Positions 25,302-34,413 of a stretch of DNA of 64,000 nucleotides are shown piece after piece. A program made the position numbers and the translations under genes. Each line of letters begins with the position of its first letter. Positions within the stretch are counted from its first letter, which is position 1. The DNA is from Planctomycetota bacterium. GTDB lineage: Bacteria; Planctomycetota; UBA1135; JAKEFM01. The stretch is from positions 1 to 64,000 of the forward strand of contig JAKEFM010000058.1 in NCBI GenBank assembly GCA_022616055.1. The letters run 5' to 3'. Under the pieces are notes generated by a model. That model worked only from the letters and a program-made list of their open reading frames with translations, was not told the DNA's origin and searched no databases.

Positions 25302-28300
25302 GTGAAGCTCCCGGTTCTCCTCTCGCTTCCGCTCCTCTTCCCCCTCCCCCCGCAGGCGGGCTCGGGGTTCGCGGAGGCCGTGTCGCTCGCCGAGCGGGCA
25401 CTCGGCCTGGGGGACCTGGCGGGGGCGCGCCACTGGATCGAGAGGGCGCTCGAGCGCGATGCGAGGTCGCCGCAGGCCTGGGACCTGCGCGTGCGCCTCG
25501 CGCAGACCTCCGGCGACCGGGACGAGGCGACCTACTCGCTCCACCGCGAGCTCGCCCTCCTCGTCGCGCAGAAGGCGCCGAGGGGGGAGCAGGAGGCGGT
25601 CCGCACCCGGCTCCTCGCGATCGACCCGATCGCTCCGGACCTCCTCGACCTCTCGAGGACCTTCGTCCGCAAGCTCGAGCCGGTCGCCCTCCAGTACGAG
25701 AAGGAGCGCCGCCCCCACTCGGCGATCCGCGTCCACAAGCAGATCCTCGCCCTCGACCCCGAGCTCGAGTCGAGCCGGACCGCGATCCAGCGTCTCGCCT
25801 CGGCCCCCGACCCGAGCCTCGCCCCCGACGCCAAGCCGAAGGACCTCCTCGAGGGGGTGTCGAGGGAGTGGATCCGGAAGCACGACGAGAAGCACGCGAC
25901 GTGGGAGGAGCGCTCGACCCTCGAGCGGGAGAACTACCTCACGGAGACCGACGCCGGCTACGAGGCGATGGTGCGCGCCGGCGAGGCGATGGAGCACATG
26001 AACGCCTTCTACCGGGCGTTCTTCCGGTACGGGACGCCCGAGAGCAAGAAGGCGGTCTCCCGGATCTCGCTCCGCATCTTCCGGACGAGGGAGGAGTACC
26101 TGGAGCTCGGGAGCGGGCCTCCGGCGAAGTGGAGCGGCGGGCAGTTCACGGGCGGGGCCGTCGAGACCTACATCGGCGCGGGCGGGTTCCAGGAGATGAT
26201 CGGGACCCTCTTCCACGAGGCCGCGCACCAGTTCGTCTCCCTCGCCACGAGCGCGGCGGGCTGGCTGAACGAGGGGCTCGCCTCCTTCTTCGAGGGCTCC
26301 CGCATCCTCCCGAACGGGACGGTCGTCACGAACGAGCCGGCCGACCACCGCCTGATCCCGCTCGTCGAGAGGATGAAGAACGGCTGGATGGCGAGCGCGG
26401 CGGACGGGGTCGACCCCGAGGTGCCGGAGACGGTCCCGCGGACGGCGCCGACCTTCCGCATCGTCCTCGAGAACGAGTACGCCTGGGGCCCCGCCTGGTA
26501 CGCCCCGACCTGGGGCGTCGTCTACTTCCTCTACAACTACCAGGACCCGGTCGACGGCCGGTTCGTCTATCGGAAGGCCTTCCAGGAGTTCATCGACTCC
26601 TCGGGCGGAAGGGTCGGGAAGGGGGCGGTCGAGAACTTCGAGAAGGTCGTCCTCGCGAATCCCAAGCCCGCGATCCGCGGATTGAAGCGCCCGGCCGACG
26701 CGAAGGAGGTCCCCCTCCCCGCCACGATCGGGGACCTCGACGAGGTCTGGAAGGAATGGCTCGAGCGGCTCGCGCAGGAGCGCACGGGCCACGCCCCCCA
26801 CGAGCGCCCCTACCTCCAGTGGGCCCGCGCCGCCCTCGTCGACAAGAACCCCGAGGTGGCGGCGGAGCACTTCGAGAAGGGCCTCGCCGCCGGGCCGGGG
26901 GACGTCCCCCTGCTGACGGAGTTCGCCGCCTTCCTCGCCGACCAGAAGAACACGGACCGCGCGACCGCCCTCGTGCTGCGGGCCCTCCAGGTCCTCGAGT
27001 CGGCCACCCCGGTCGACGAGAAGGGCGTGCGGGAGGCGGAGCGCCTCCTCGAGAAGTGGGACCCCAAGCGATCGAGCCTCGAGCGGACCCACGCCGAGCT
27101 CGCCGCGGCGGCGAAGGCCCTCGTCGAGCGCTACGAGGCGGCCGGCCTGCCGCGCATGGTGATGGACGTCTCCTGGAGGCTCGCGACCCAGCACGACCTC
27201 CCGGATCTCCTCGTCGCCTACCGCCGCGCGCTCGAGACCTCGCGCGTCTCCCTCCAGATCTGGGAGCTCGCCTACAACGAGAAGGACCTTGCCGGCTGGG
27301 CCGCCGTCGGCGAGTCCCCCTTCCGGCCCGAGGGGACCGACCTCGCGGCGAAGTCCGGCGAGTACGCCCCCGACCGCTACGACTTCAAGATCCTCACCCT
27401 CGACCGCGTCACCGGCGGGGACTTCTCGATGGAGGTCGACCTCCTCGCGGAGCGAGGGAAGTGCAACTTCGCCGGGCTCGTATTCGGCCGGAAGGCCGCC
27501 TCCGACTTCCACGCCCTCGTCTTCTTCCCGGGGGTCTCCAAGGAGGGGACGGCCGGCTCGGGCTTCGTCGACCTCGCGACCTCCTTCGGCGGCTCCTTCA
27601 AGACGTGGCGCCACGTCCCGGTCGAGGTCGCGGCCGATCCGAAGGCGACCGCAGGCGCGCGATGGCACAAGCTGCGGCTCGACGTCTCCGGGACCCTCGT
27701 CGACGCGTGGCTCGACGGGGCGTTCCTCGCGACCCACGAATTCGGGACCCTCGACGTCCTGCGCGGGAGCTTCGGCCTCGTCATCGGGCCCGGCGAAGCG
27801 CGCTTCCGCAACGTCCGCTTCCTCGCCCGCGACGCGCGGGACCCCGCCTCGGCGATCGAGCGGAGTCTCCGGATGGCGAGGCTGCGCGAGGGGGACGGCC
27901 CGACGGACGGGAGCTTCCTCGGCGACGTCCCCCCCTTCCCGAAGGCCTCGGGCTGGATCCGCGGGAAGCGCGCGGCGTGGGAGGACGTCGGGCCCGCGCC
28001 CCAGCTCCTCGTCCTCTGGAGCGTCGAGCAGAACGACCGCATCCCGATCGACGCCTGGCTGCGCGACCTCGCCGAGCGCCACGCCGAGGTCGGGCTCGAG
28101 ATCCTCTCCGTCGTCTCCGGGACCGACGCGGCTCGCGCGGAGGGCTACCTCCAGGCCCATCCGCTCCCGGGCGCCGTGGCGGTCGACCGGCTCCAGGGGA
28201 CGGGGATCGGGGAGACGTTCACGGACTACTCGATCTCCCGGTTCAACCTCCCCCGCCTGCTCCTCCTCGACATCGACGGGACGGTGGCGTGGGAGGGGGA

Positions 28301-28961
28301 CCCCGGCTTCGTCCTCGACGCCCCCTGGAGCCCCGGGAACGAGTCGTTCCTCGACACGCCGCTCTCCGAGCTGATCGAGAAGCGCCGACTCCGGGACCTC
28401 CGGTCGTGGCTCGAGCGCTGGCCGAAGGTCGGCCCCGCGCTCCACGACGGGGACGTCGCCGCGGTCGAGGCGATCCTGAAGGAGGCGGCGAACTTCGACC
28501 CGAAGAGCGTCGCGGCGGCCGCGGAGGCGAGCGGCCGCGTGGCGGCGGTCGCGAATGCGGTCCTCTCCGTGGAGGCGACGGCGGCGACCCTCGCCCGCGA
28601 GGAGCGGGACCCCGCGCTCGCCCTCCTCCTCGATTGGGGGAAGCGGTTCTCGAAGACGCCCGACGCGAAGACGCTCGCGGCCCTGAAGCCGACCCTCGAG
28701 GGGAAGGTCGCGCGGGGATGGGCCGAGGTGCCGAAGGGGATCGAGGCGTACCGGAAGCGGAGCCGGAAGGGCGTCGACTGGACGGCCGCGGAGGAGCTCG
28801 TCGGGCGGCTGGAGGGCCTGGCGGGACGCTTCCCGCGGGAGCTTGCCTCCGACCTGAAGGAGGCGATCGCGGCCCGCGACGAGGCGGCCTTCGACCGCCT
28901 CCTCGAGGAGCAGCCGACGCGCGTCGCGCGGTGGCTGGCGCGGGAGCACTTCCGGTGGTAG
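25302..28961 (+). CDS. Giant exported zinc metallopeptidase with LamG-like and thioredoxin-like regions
   Basis: The 1219-residue protein has a signal peptide (LPVLLSLPLLFPLPPQAG). Residues 25-170 are TPR-like helices. The peptidase centre is FHEAAHQFVS at about 304-313, with a gluzincin-type downstream Glu in WLNEGLASFFEG. This resembles the planctomycete DUF1570-type peptidases. Further TPR-like helices follow. A beta-sandwich at about 680-850 (YDFKILTLDRVTGGDFSMEVD, WHKLRLDVSG) looks like a LamG/DUF1080 fold. A thioredoxin-like stretch at about 895-1010 has LLVLWSVEQNDRIP in place of CxxC, so redox chemistry is absent. The GTG start is set by the signal peptide. Substrate is unknown; it is probably periplasmic. 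Confidence 0.82.
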   Translation: MKLPVLLSLPLLFPLPPQAGSGFAEAVSLAERALGLGDLAGARHWIERALERDARSPQAWDLRVRLAQTSGDRDEATYSLHRELALLVAQKAPRGEQEAVRTRLLAIDPIAPDLLDLSRTFVRKLEPVALQYEKERRPHSAIRVHKQILALDPELESSRTAIQRLASAPDPSLAPDAKPKDLLEGVSREWIRKHDEKHATWEERSTLERENYLTETDAGYEAMVRAGEAMEHMNAFYRAFFRYGTPESKKAVSRISLRIFRTREEYLELGSGPPAKWSGGQFTGGAVETYIGAGGFQEMIGTLFHEAAHQFVSLATSAAGWLNEGLASFFEGSRILPNGTVVTNEPADHRLIPLVERMKNGWMASAADGVDPEVPETVPRTAPTFRIVLENEYAWGPAWYAPTWGVVYFLYNYQDPVDGRFVYRKAFQEFIDSSGGRVGKGAVENFEKVVLANPKPAIRGLKRPADAKEVPLPATIGDLDEVWKEWLERLAQERTGHAPHERPYLQWARAALVDKNPEVAAEHFEKGLAAGPGDVPLLTEFAAFLADQKNTDRATALVLRALQVLESATPVDEKGVREAERLLEKWDPKRSSLERTHAELAAAAKALVERYEAAGLPRMVMDVSWRLATQHDLPDLLVAYRRALETSRVSLQIWELAYNEKDLAGWAAVGESPFRPEGTDLAAKSGEYAPDRYDFKILTLDRVTGGDFSMEVDLLAERGKCNFAGLVFGRKAASDFHALVFFPGVSKEGTAGSGFVDLATSFGGSFKTWRHVPVEVAADPKATAGARWHKLRLDVSGTLVDAWLDGAFLATHEFGTLDVLRGSFGLVIGPGEARFRNVRFLARDARDPASAIERSLRMARLREGDGPTDGSFLGDVPPFPKASGWIRGKRAAWEDVGPAPQLLVLWSVEQNDRIPIDAWLRDLAERHAEVGLEILSVVSGTDAARAEGYLQAHPLPGAVAVDRLQGTGIGETFTDYSISRFNLPRLLLLDIDGTVAWEGDPGFVLDAPWSPGNESFLDTPLSELIEKRRLRDLRSWLERWPKVGPALHDGDVAAVEAILKEAANFDPKSVAAAAEASGRVAAVANAVLSVEATAATLAREERDPALALLLDWGKRFSKTPDAKTLAALKPTLEGKVARGWAEVPKGIEAYRKRSRKGVDWTAAEELVGRLEGLAGRFPRELASDLKEAIAARDEAAFDRLLEEQPTRVARWLAREHFRW

Positions 28962-28972
28962 GCCGGCCGGAG

Positions 28973-29001
28973 TTGACGAGCCGGAGGGCGCTCTCTAGGT
29001 T
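28973..29001 (+). promoter_or_regulatory. Promoter of the ACT-domain gene
   Basis: TTGACG (28973-28978), a 17-bp spacer, and TAGGTT (28996-29001). This is the cleanest -35/-10 pair noticed. The predicted leader of about 73 nt contains a strong hairpin. Confidence 0.6.
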
Positions 29002-29002
29002 T

Positions 29003-29046
29003 CGCCTTCGGTCCGGGGCGCAGCGTGCGCTCCGGCGTCCGAGGCG
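29003..29046 (+). promoter_or_regulatory. Two-tier hairpin in the ACT-gene leader
   Basis: The inner stem CCGGGGCGCA with TGCGCTCCGG (10 bp, loop GCG, 29013-29035) is nested in an outer stem CGCCTTCGG with CCGAGGCG (one bulged base). The run CCCCCTTTTC follows at about 29056. It may terminate transcription of the upstream metallopeptidase gene, or act as an attenuator of the ACT gene. Confidence 0.5.
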
Positions 29047-29080
29047 AACGTAGGCCCCCTTTTCTCCCGGGAGGGCGATC

Positions 29081-29461
29081 ATGGCGATCGGAACGGAAGT
29101 TCGCGTGACGCTTGAGGACAAGCCGGGCTCGATGGCGAAAGTTGCGAGCACGCTGGGCAACGCGAAGGTGAACATCACGGGTTTCACCGTCACCGGCGGG
29201 TGCGGCCGCTTCTTCGTGGACGACGCTCCCAAGGCCGCCGCCGCGCTGACGAAGGCCGGGATCTCGGCCTGGACGGCGCCGGTCCTGTGCCTCGACCTCG
29301 AGAACAAGCCGGGCACTCTCGCGCGCGTCGCGGCGGCCTGCGCCGAGCGCGGGATCAACGTCGACTGCGGCTACGCGGCGGCGACCACGACGGGTCGCGC
29401 GACGGTGGTCCTCACCGTCTCCGACCTCAAGACCGCGACCGAGGTCGAGAAACACCTCTGA
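29081..29461 (+). CDS. Tandem ACT-domain protein
   Basis: The 126-residue protein consists of two ACT domains and nothing else. The first (1-60) has RVTLEDKPGSMAKVASTLGNAKVNITGFTV. The second (66-126) has LCLDLENKPGTLARVAAACAERGINVD. ACT modules bind amino acids at their dimer interfaces; stand-alone pairs are presumed allosteric sensors. The gene has its own promoter, a structured leader and a good ribosome site (GGGAGGG, 29069-29075). That isolated, regulated setting suits a regulator more than an enzyme subunit. The ligand cannot be named. It converges on the DUF454 gene, with 33 nt between stops. Confidence 0.88.
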   Translation: MAIGTEVRVTLEDKPGSMAKVASTLGNAKVNITGFTVTGGCGRFFVDDAPKAAAALTKAGISAWTAPVLCLDLENKPGTLARVAAACAERGINVDCGYAAATTTGRATVVLTVSDLKTATEVEKHL

Positions 29462-29494
29462 GCGGCTGGCCCCCGGGCCGGCCCCCCTCTTCTC

Positions 29495-29779
29495 CTAGCG
29501 ACCGCGGCCGCGCCGGCGGGCGGCGCGCTTCTCCCGCCACTGCCGGATCTTCGCCCGGAGCCGGGTGCGCGTGAGCCGCGCGCGGGGCGAGACCGAGCCG
29601 AGCAGGGCGAGCCCCGCGAGGAAGAAGGGGATCTGCGGGAAGATCGGGATCGCGAGCCCGACGACGGCGGTGAGCATGCACAGGCCGCCGAGAAGCCCGC
29701 GGAAGAACTTCCCCGGCGACTTGAAGAGCCAGCGCAGCTCGCGGACGAACCGGCGGAACGGACTCCGCGGGCGGCGCAA
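29495..29779 (-). CDS. YbaN/DUF454-family membrane protein
   Basis: The 94-residue protein matches DUF454: basic N-terminus, then a hydrophobic hairpin LLGGLCMLTAVVGLAIPIFPQIPFFLAGLALL, then a very basic tail (RLRAKIRQWREKRAARRRGRGR). The IPIFPQIPFFL turn is the family hallmark. The start is uncertain: TTG at 29779 gives RRPRSPFRRFVREL, and no ATG or GTG lies in the right place. It begins ten bases after the stop of the exported methyltransferase gene, so it is probably co-transcribed with it. Function of the family is unknown. Confidence 0.75.
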   Translation of the reverse strand: MRRPRSPFRRFVRELRWLFKSPGKFFRGLLGGLCMLTAVVGLAIPIFPQIPFFLAGLALLGSVSPRARLTRTRLRAKIRQWREKRAARRRGRGR

Positions 29780-29789
29780 GGTCGGACGA

Positions 29790-31412
29790 TCAGTCGTAGG
29801 AGTTGACGTCGGCGACGTAGGACCACCAGTTGTTCCGGATCCCGTCGGTCTCCCCCGGCGCGCGCGGCAGGTGCTCGAACCACCAGCGGTGATGGGCGCG
29901 GATGTCCCCGCTCCCCCACTCCTCGCAGTCGACGCGGCGCGTGCGGCCCCGGAGGTCCGGGAAGGAGAGCCAGTCGTCGCAGGCGCTCTCGACGGGGCGG
30001 CGGTTCCCCCAGTCGTAGTCCTTCTCGCTGTTCGGGGCGAAGTGGACGTTTCCGACGGCCGCCCTCCCGGGCGCGACCTTGTCATGGAGCGTGAAGCGGT
30101 TCCACGCGTGGGTCTCCTTCGCCTCCCAGGGGCCGAGCCGCTCGAAGACGTGCGCGAGGATCGACTCGGCCCGGTGCCCGTAGGACTCGAGGGCCTCGCC
30201 GACGCCGCGCTCGTAGTTGAATCCCATGAAGACGAAGCGGCGCTTCAGGCGCGGCTCCTCGGTCGGATCGGAGTTGCAGAAGTGGGCCGCGGGCCCGGCC
30301 ATGTTCGACTCCCACCACCCGAAGTACGGGGCCCCCCAGGCGAAGACCTCGTCGACCTTCCCCTCGTTCACCTTGCGGACCACGTCGGCGTCCTCGTGCA
30401 TCCTCCCGTAGTCGACCCCGTCGGGCTCGCGCCACTTCGCCCGCCCCTCGAAGCAGGCGAGGAAGGACTCGTCGTCGTAGGCGAACCCGTCCCGCATCAC
30501 CGGCCAGCGGTCGAGGACGATCCGTTCGACGACCTCGTACTGCACGCTCCCGCCGCTCGCCCGGCGCAGGTCTCCGATCAGCTCGCGGTTGAGCCGCTCG
30601 GGATCGCCCCACCCGCAGACCTCGTGGAGACGCTTCCCCCCCCGCGACTCGATCACCGGGTCGTAGACGAGGAGGAGCACCTTGGGCCTCACCCTCCAGT
30701 CGGCCTGCGGGCGCGCGGGAGGGGGCTCCCCCGGCTCGAAGACGAGGAAGTACTGGTGCTCGAGGAAGGTCGGCTCCTCGACGAGTCGGAACCCCGCCGC
30801 CTCGATCTCCGCCAGCTCCTCCTCCCGCTCCATCTTGTGATCGGGGGGAGGACCGACGGGGAGCTTCCTCTTGAAGTAGTCGATGACGACGAGGCGGCCG
30901 CCGGGCCGCAGGCATTTCCGCAGCTTCCCGAGGTAGCGGGGGCGGTCGCCGAAGTGGTGGTACGTGTCGCAGACGAAGAGGAGGTCGATCCGCCCCGGCG
31001 GGAGCCGCGGGTCGTCGACGGGGGCGAGGACGGGGACGACGTTCTCCAGCCCCTGCTCCCGCGTCCTCTCGTTCAGCCGGTCGAGCTGGGCGGGCTCGAC
31101 GTCGACGGCGTAGACGATCCCCTGCGGCACGGCGCGGGCGAGCCGCGTCGTGAAGTACCCCGGGCCGCATCCGAGGTCGGCGACCGTCGCGTCGGGGGGG
31201 AGCCGGAGCGCGGCGACCACCTCGTCGGGCCGCTGGTAGGCGTCGCGCTTGGGGTCCTCGAGCGACCGGATGTAGCCCTCGACGTCGGCCGGGCCGTGCG
31301 GATCGCGGTTGCGCGCCCGGCTCGCCGCGCGCGACTCCTGGGCGCCGCCGGGGGGGGCGAGGAGGGGAAGCAGGAGGAAGGGGAGGAGCGCAACGGGTCG
31401 TCGCGACCACAC
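29790..31412 (-). CDS. Exported SAM-dependent methyltransferase with a large C-terminal domain
   Basis: The 540-residue protein starts with an evident signal peptide (VALLPFLLLPLLAPPGGAQE). Residues about 55-215 are a class I methyltransferase: motif I VADLGCGPGYFTTRLA, acidic residue in VYAVDVEPAQ, and LLFVCDTYHHFGDRPRYLGKL. The remaining 300 residues (VRPKVLLLVYDPVIESRGG, WWESNMAGPAAHFCN, VDCEEWGSGDIRAHHRWWFEHLPR) match no family I can name. They are Trp/His-rich and look like a binding or catalytic domain. Export of a SAM-dependent enzyme is unusual because SAM is cytoplasmic. A second exported methyltransferase is at 62102. Confidence 0.85.
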   Translation of the reverse strand: MWSRRPVALLPFLLLPLLAPPGGAQESRAASRARNRDPHGPADVEGYIRSLEDPKRDAYQRPDEVVAALRLPPDATVADLGCGPGYFTTRLARAVPQGIVYAVDVEPAQLDRLNERTREQGLENVVPVLAPVDDPRLPPGRIDLLFVCDTYHHFGDRPRYLGKLRKCLRPGGRLVVIDYFKRKLPVGPPPDHKMEREEELAEIEAAGFRLVEEPTFLEHQYFLVFEPGEPPPARPQADWRVRPKVLLLVYDPVIESRGGKRLHEVCGWGDPERLNRELIGDLRRASGGSVQYEVVERIVLDRWPVMRDGFAYDDESFLACFEGRAKWREPDGVDYGRMHEDADVVRKVNEGKVDEVFAWGAPYFGWWESNMAGPAAHFCNSDPTEEPRLKRRFVFMGFNYERGVGEALESYGHRAESILAHVFERLGPWEAKETHAWNRFTLHDKVAPGRAAVGNVHFAPNSEKDYDWGNRRPVESACDDWLSFPDLRGRTRRVDCEEWGSGDIRAHHRWWFEHLPRAPGETDGIRNNWWSYVADVNSYD

Positions 31413-31439
31413 GGGGCGGATTGTAGGGAGCCCCGCCGC

Positions 31440-34280
31440 CTACCCGAGCGAGATGTCGATCGTGTCGCTGACCGAGAAGGGGAGCGGAAGGAGGCAGCCG
31501 CCCGGCCCAAAGAGGTTCGCCCCCTGGACGGAGGCGGCGCCCCCGGCGAGGGTCGGGTCGCAGGGGATGTCGAAGGCGATCGAGTCGACCGGGAGCACGA
31601 TGCTCAGGCTGGCGCCGAGGAGGCAGGCGCCGGGCGCGCACAGCGGGGCGGAGACGGGCAGGCCGACCCAGAGGACGGGGGCTCCCGTGACCCCCCCCAG
31701 GACGAAAGCGACCGACCCGCCGAGCGCGGGGAGACCGGTCGCCGTCAGGGTCGGGGAAGGCGCGCCGCACGCGGTCGCCCGGGTCGAGAAGGCGCCTCCC
31801 GTCCTCGCCTTCACGTTGTCGATCCACCATCCCTGGAAGGCGTTCGAGGACCCGTCGACCGTGTCGAAGCGGAAGCGGTGCTGCCAGTCGTTCGTGATCC
31901 CGGTGAGGAGGACGCTCGCGGCCGTCGAGGCCGGGCAGGGGGAATTGCCGAGGATCTGGAGGTACGTCGCCCAGGGGCCCCCGACCGGCCGCGCCTCGAC
32001 GAAGCACTGGTCGAAGCCGCCGTTCCCGCCTCCCTCCGTCTCCTTCGCGTACTCGAAGGAGAGGAGGAGGTTCGGGCTCGGCAGGGCGGGGATCACCGGC
32101 GACTCGATCGCCCCCGCGTTCGGGAACGGGCCCGTCGCGTAGTTGAAGATCCCGAAGTTCCCCAGGTTGTACGCGGCGGCGTTCGCCCCCATCGTCGCGG
32201 GGATCGGGACCGCGCCGTTGCAGGAGGCCTCCCCGTGCCACAGGGTCGCCGCGGGGTTGCCCGCCGCGTCGGTCTCCACGTAGGCGCCGAGCCCCCCCGT
32301 CCCGAAGTTCTCCGCGAAGACGGCGCACTCGCAGGTGTTCGAGACGGCGAGGCGGTAGCTCCCGGTCGCGCCGGCGGTCCCCCCCACACGCAGGAAGTAG
32401 GTGGTCCCGGCGACCGTCGGGACCGTGACCGTCGAGGGGAGCCCGCAGGAGGAGTCGTCGTTGCAGCCGAGCAGCGAGACGGAGCCGCAGGAGCCCCCGT
32501 AGACCGAGAGGACCGTGTCGTAGGACGTCGATCCCGGGGGGCAGAGGGTGAAGAGCGTCGTTCCGGAGCAGGTCGCGGTGTAGGCGTGCCAGACGTCGCT
32601 CCCTCCCGGCCCGCAGGTCCAGGCGGGGCCCGACAGGGTCGCCCCGCCGTTCGTCCGGACCGTGTTCACGCCGTCGAAGATCGGCGTCGCCCCGACGCAC
32701 TCGTCGTTCCCCGGACCGGGGAGACCGCACAGCACGAGGAGGTCGAAGCTCCCCTGCGATCCGCTGTACCCGCCGACGCGCAGCCGGTAGGTCGTCCCCG
32801 CCGTGACGGCGAGGAGGACCTGCGGGACGGCGCCGCAGACGTCGTCGCTGCAGGCGAGCGGGAGGAGGCCGCCGCACCCCCCCGAGAAGACCTGGATCAT
32901 CGCGTCGAAGGTCGCGAAGCCCGGGCCGCAGAGCGAGATCGTCGCCGGCCCGGTGCAGGTCGCCGTGTAGGTGAACCAGACGTCGCTCCCTCCGGGCCCG
33001 CACGACCAGGGGGCGGAGGAGAGGCTCGACCCGAAGTTCGAGAACCCGGCGTTGAGGCCCGTCGCGAGCGGGATCGCCCCTGCGCACTCGTCGTTCCCGG
33101 GACCGGGGACGCAGGAGACGGAGATCGCGGCGGCGAGGCCGGGGTTCGTCGGCGCCGTCCCGTGGTTCGCGGTCGACCCGACGGGGTCCGAGCACCCGCC
33201 GTGCGTGTGGATGCCGACGGCGAGGCCGCTCGACTCCTCGATCACGGGCGCGCCCGCCGTGCCTCCGCAGACGTCGACCTGGTAGTCGAGCTGCGTCCCC
33301 GGGGAGCCGAGGAGCGGACCCGTGGACGTCTGCTGGACCTGGTTGCGCGAGCCGGTGCCGGCGGCGACGGGACAGTTGCAGTTCCCGCTCCCCCCCCCCG
33401 CGCCGGCGGCGTCCGTGCCGTCGGTGCCGAATCCGGTCACCCGCACCGTCGCGCCGGGAGCGGGGGTCGTCGCGGCGAATGCCAGCGCCGCGCCTTGCTC
33501 CTGGAACGTCGTCAGCCCGGTCGTCGGATTCGAGAAGCACCGGAAGACGGCGTAGTCGTTCCCGATCCCGCCGGCGAGGAAGGCGAGGGAGCCGGGGTCG
33601 ACGGCGAACTGCTGCGAAGCGGGCGGATGGACGAGGGCGCAGCCCGCCGTCGAGTCCGGGACGTCGAACTGGAGGACCGTCAGGCCCGGGAAGCAGTCCC
33701 CCGCCGAGAGGTGGCAGCGGTCGGCCGTTCCGGCCGGGCCGTCGAGGATCCAGGCGGAGCACCCGCCTCCGAGACCCGCCGTCAGGAGGCGGCCCACCGC
33801 CGGATGGCTCGCGGGGACCCGGTCGTCGGTCCCCCCGCACACCGTCGGCGGGGCAGCGCCGTTGGACGGGGGATCTCCGACCCAGAGCTGGTCGATCCGG
33901 AGCTGGTTCGCCGCGGTCCCGGCGCCCGCGATGAGCTCGACGAGCACGGAGGATCCGTTGAGGTAGGCCGTCCCGAGGGACCACTGCTGCAGGCGGACCC
34001 CGTCGAGGGTCTGCTGCTCCCCGTCGAGGAGGGAGGTCACACGCACGGCACTCCCCTTCGGGAGGTTCGCCAGCGTGAAGGTCACCCGGATCCAGGGGAC
34101 GGCGGGCGCGAGCGCGATCGTCTGCTGGAAGACGACGGAGGGGGAGGAACCGGGATTCGAGACGAAGCCGGTGTCGAGGAAGTAGGGCTCCCAGTGCCCG
34201 TTCGGCGCCGCGACCTGGGCGCCGGCCGCCTCGGCGAGGAGGAGAGCGGTCGCCAGTGCGCGGAGGACCCTCGCTCCCAT
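31440..34280 (-). CDS. Large exported protein with an inactivated trypsin-like domain, NDECxGA repeats and shared C-terminal domain
   Basis: The 946-residue protein has a signal peptide. Residues about 30-140 are a beta domain. Residues 150-380 look like a trypsin-fold protease, but the His position reads LSAGDCF (Asp195) instead of TAGHC. The nucleophile position reads GGTAGAPVI (Ala342) instead of GxSGxP; only the Asp in NDYAV (242) remains. Three NDEC repeats follow, each with NDVWF/W-type and YRLRVGG segments, then a MAM-like region (FDTVDGSSNAFQGWWIDNVKAR). The C-terminal domain (IPCDPTLAGGAASVQG, FGPGGC) is shared with the protein at 20088-21302. It is probably a surface-binding protein derived from a protease. 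The start is chosen by signal peptide and ribosome site. Confidence 0.82.
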   Translation of the reverse strand: MGARVLRALATALLLAEAAGAQVAAPNGHWEPYFLDTGFVSNPGSSPSVVFQQTIALAPAVPWIRVTFTLANLPKGSAVRVTSLLDGEQQTLDGVRLQQWSLGTAYLNGSSVLVELIAGAGTAANQLRIDQLWVGDPPSNGAAPPTVCGGTDDRVPASHPAVGRLLTAGLGGGCSAWILDGPAGTADRCHLSAGDCFPGLTVLQFDVPDSTAGCALVHPPASQQFAVDPGSLAFLAGGIGNDYAVFRCFSNPTTGLTTFQEQGAALAFAATTPAPGATVRVTGFGTDGTDAAGAGGGSGNCNCPVAAGTGSRNQVQQTSTGPLLGSPGTQLDYQVDVCGGTAGAPVIEESSGLAVGIHTHGGCSDPVGSTANHGTAPTNPGLAAAISVSCVPGPGNDECAGAIPLATGLNAGFSNFGSSLSSAPWSCGPGGSDVWFTYTATCTGPATISLCGPGFATFDAMIQVFSGGCGGLLPLACSDDVCGAVPQVLLAVTAGTTYRLRVGGYSGSQGSFDLLVLCGLPGPGNDECVGATPIFDGVNTVRTNGGATLSGPAWTCGPGGSDVWHAYTATCSGTTLFTLCPPGSTSYDTVLSVYGGSCGSVSLLGCNDDSSCGLPSTVTVPTVAGTTYFLRVGGTAGATGSYRLAVSNTCECAVFAENFGTGGLGAYVETDAAGNPAATLWHGEASCNGAVPIPATMGANAAAYNLGNFGIFNYATGPFPNAGAIESPVIPALPSPNLLLSFEYAKETEGGGNGGFDQCFVEARPVGGPWATYLQILGNSPCPASTAASVLLTGITNDWQHRFRFDTVDGSSNAFQGWWIDNVKARTGGAFSTRATACGAPSPTLTATGLPALGGSVAFVLGGVTGAPVLWVGLPVSAPLCAPGACLLGASLSIVLPVDSIAFDIPCDPTLAGGAASVQGANLFGPGGCLLPLPFSVSDTIDISLG

Positions 34281-34388
34281 TCGGCTTTCCTGATCGCGTC
34301 TCCCGAACCTCGGATGGGAGAGGGGCGGCCGCGGCGCCGTAGGTCGCCGCGGCCCCGTCGCCGCCCGCGGGCACCCATCACCCGAACA

Positions 34389-34413
34389 CCGCGGGGCTCG
34401 CACCGCCCCGCGG
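34389..34413 (-). terminator. Hairpin downstream of the SGNH-like gene
   Basis: CCGCGGGGC pairs with GCCCCGCGG around TCGCACC, about 68 nt past the stop at 34481. There is no T-tract. It may be a weak terminator in the 200-nt gap before the exported protein gene; nothing else was recognised in that gap. Confidence 0.35.

Noticed and set aside
30082-34374. A 1430-codon minus-strand open frame overlapping the exported methyltransferase and the large repeat protein
   Set aside because: It is a shifted-frame shadow of two real genes on the same strand. The product is Arg/Pro-rich without motifs.
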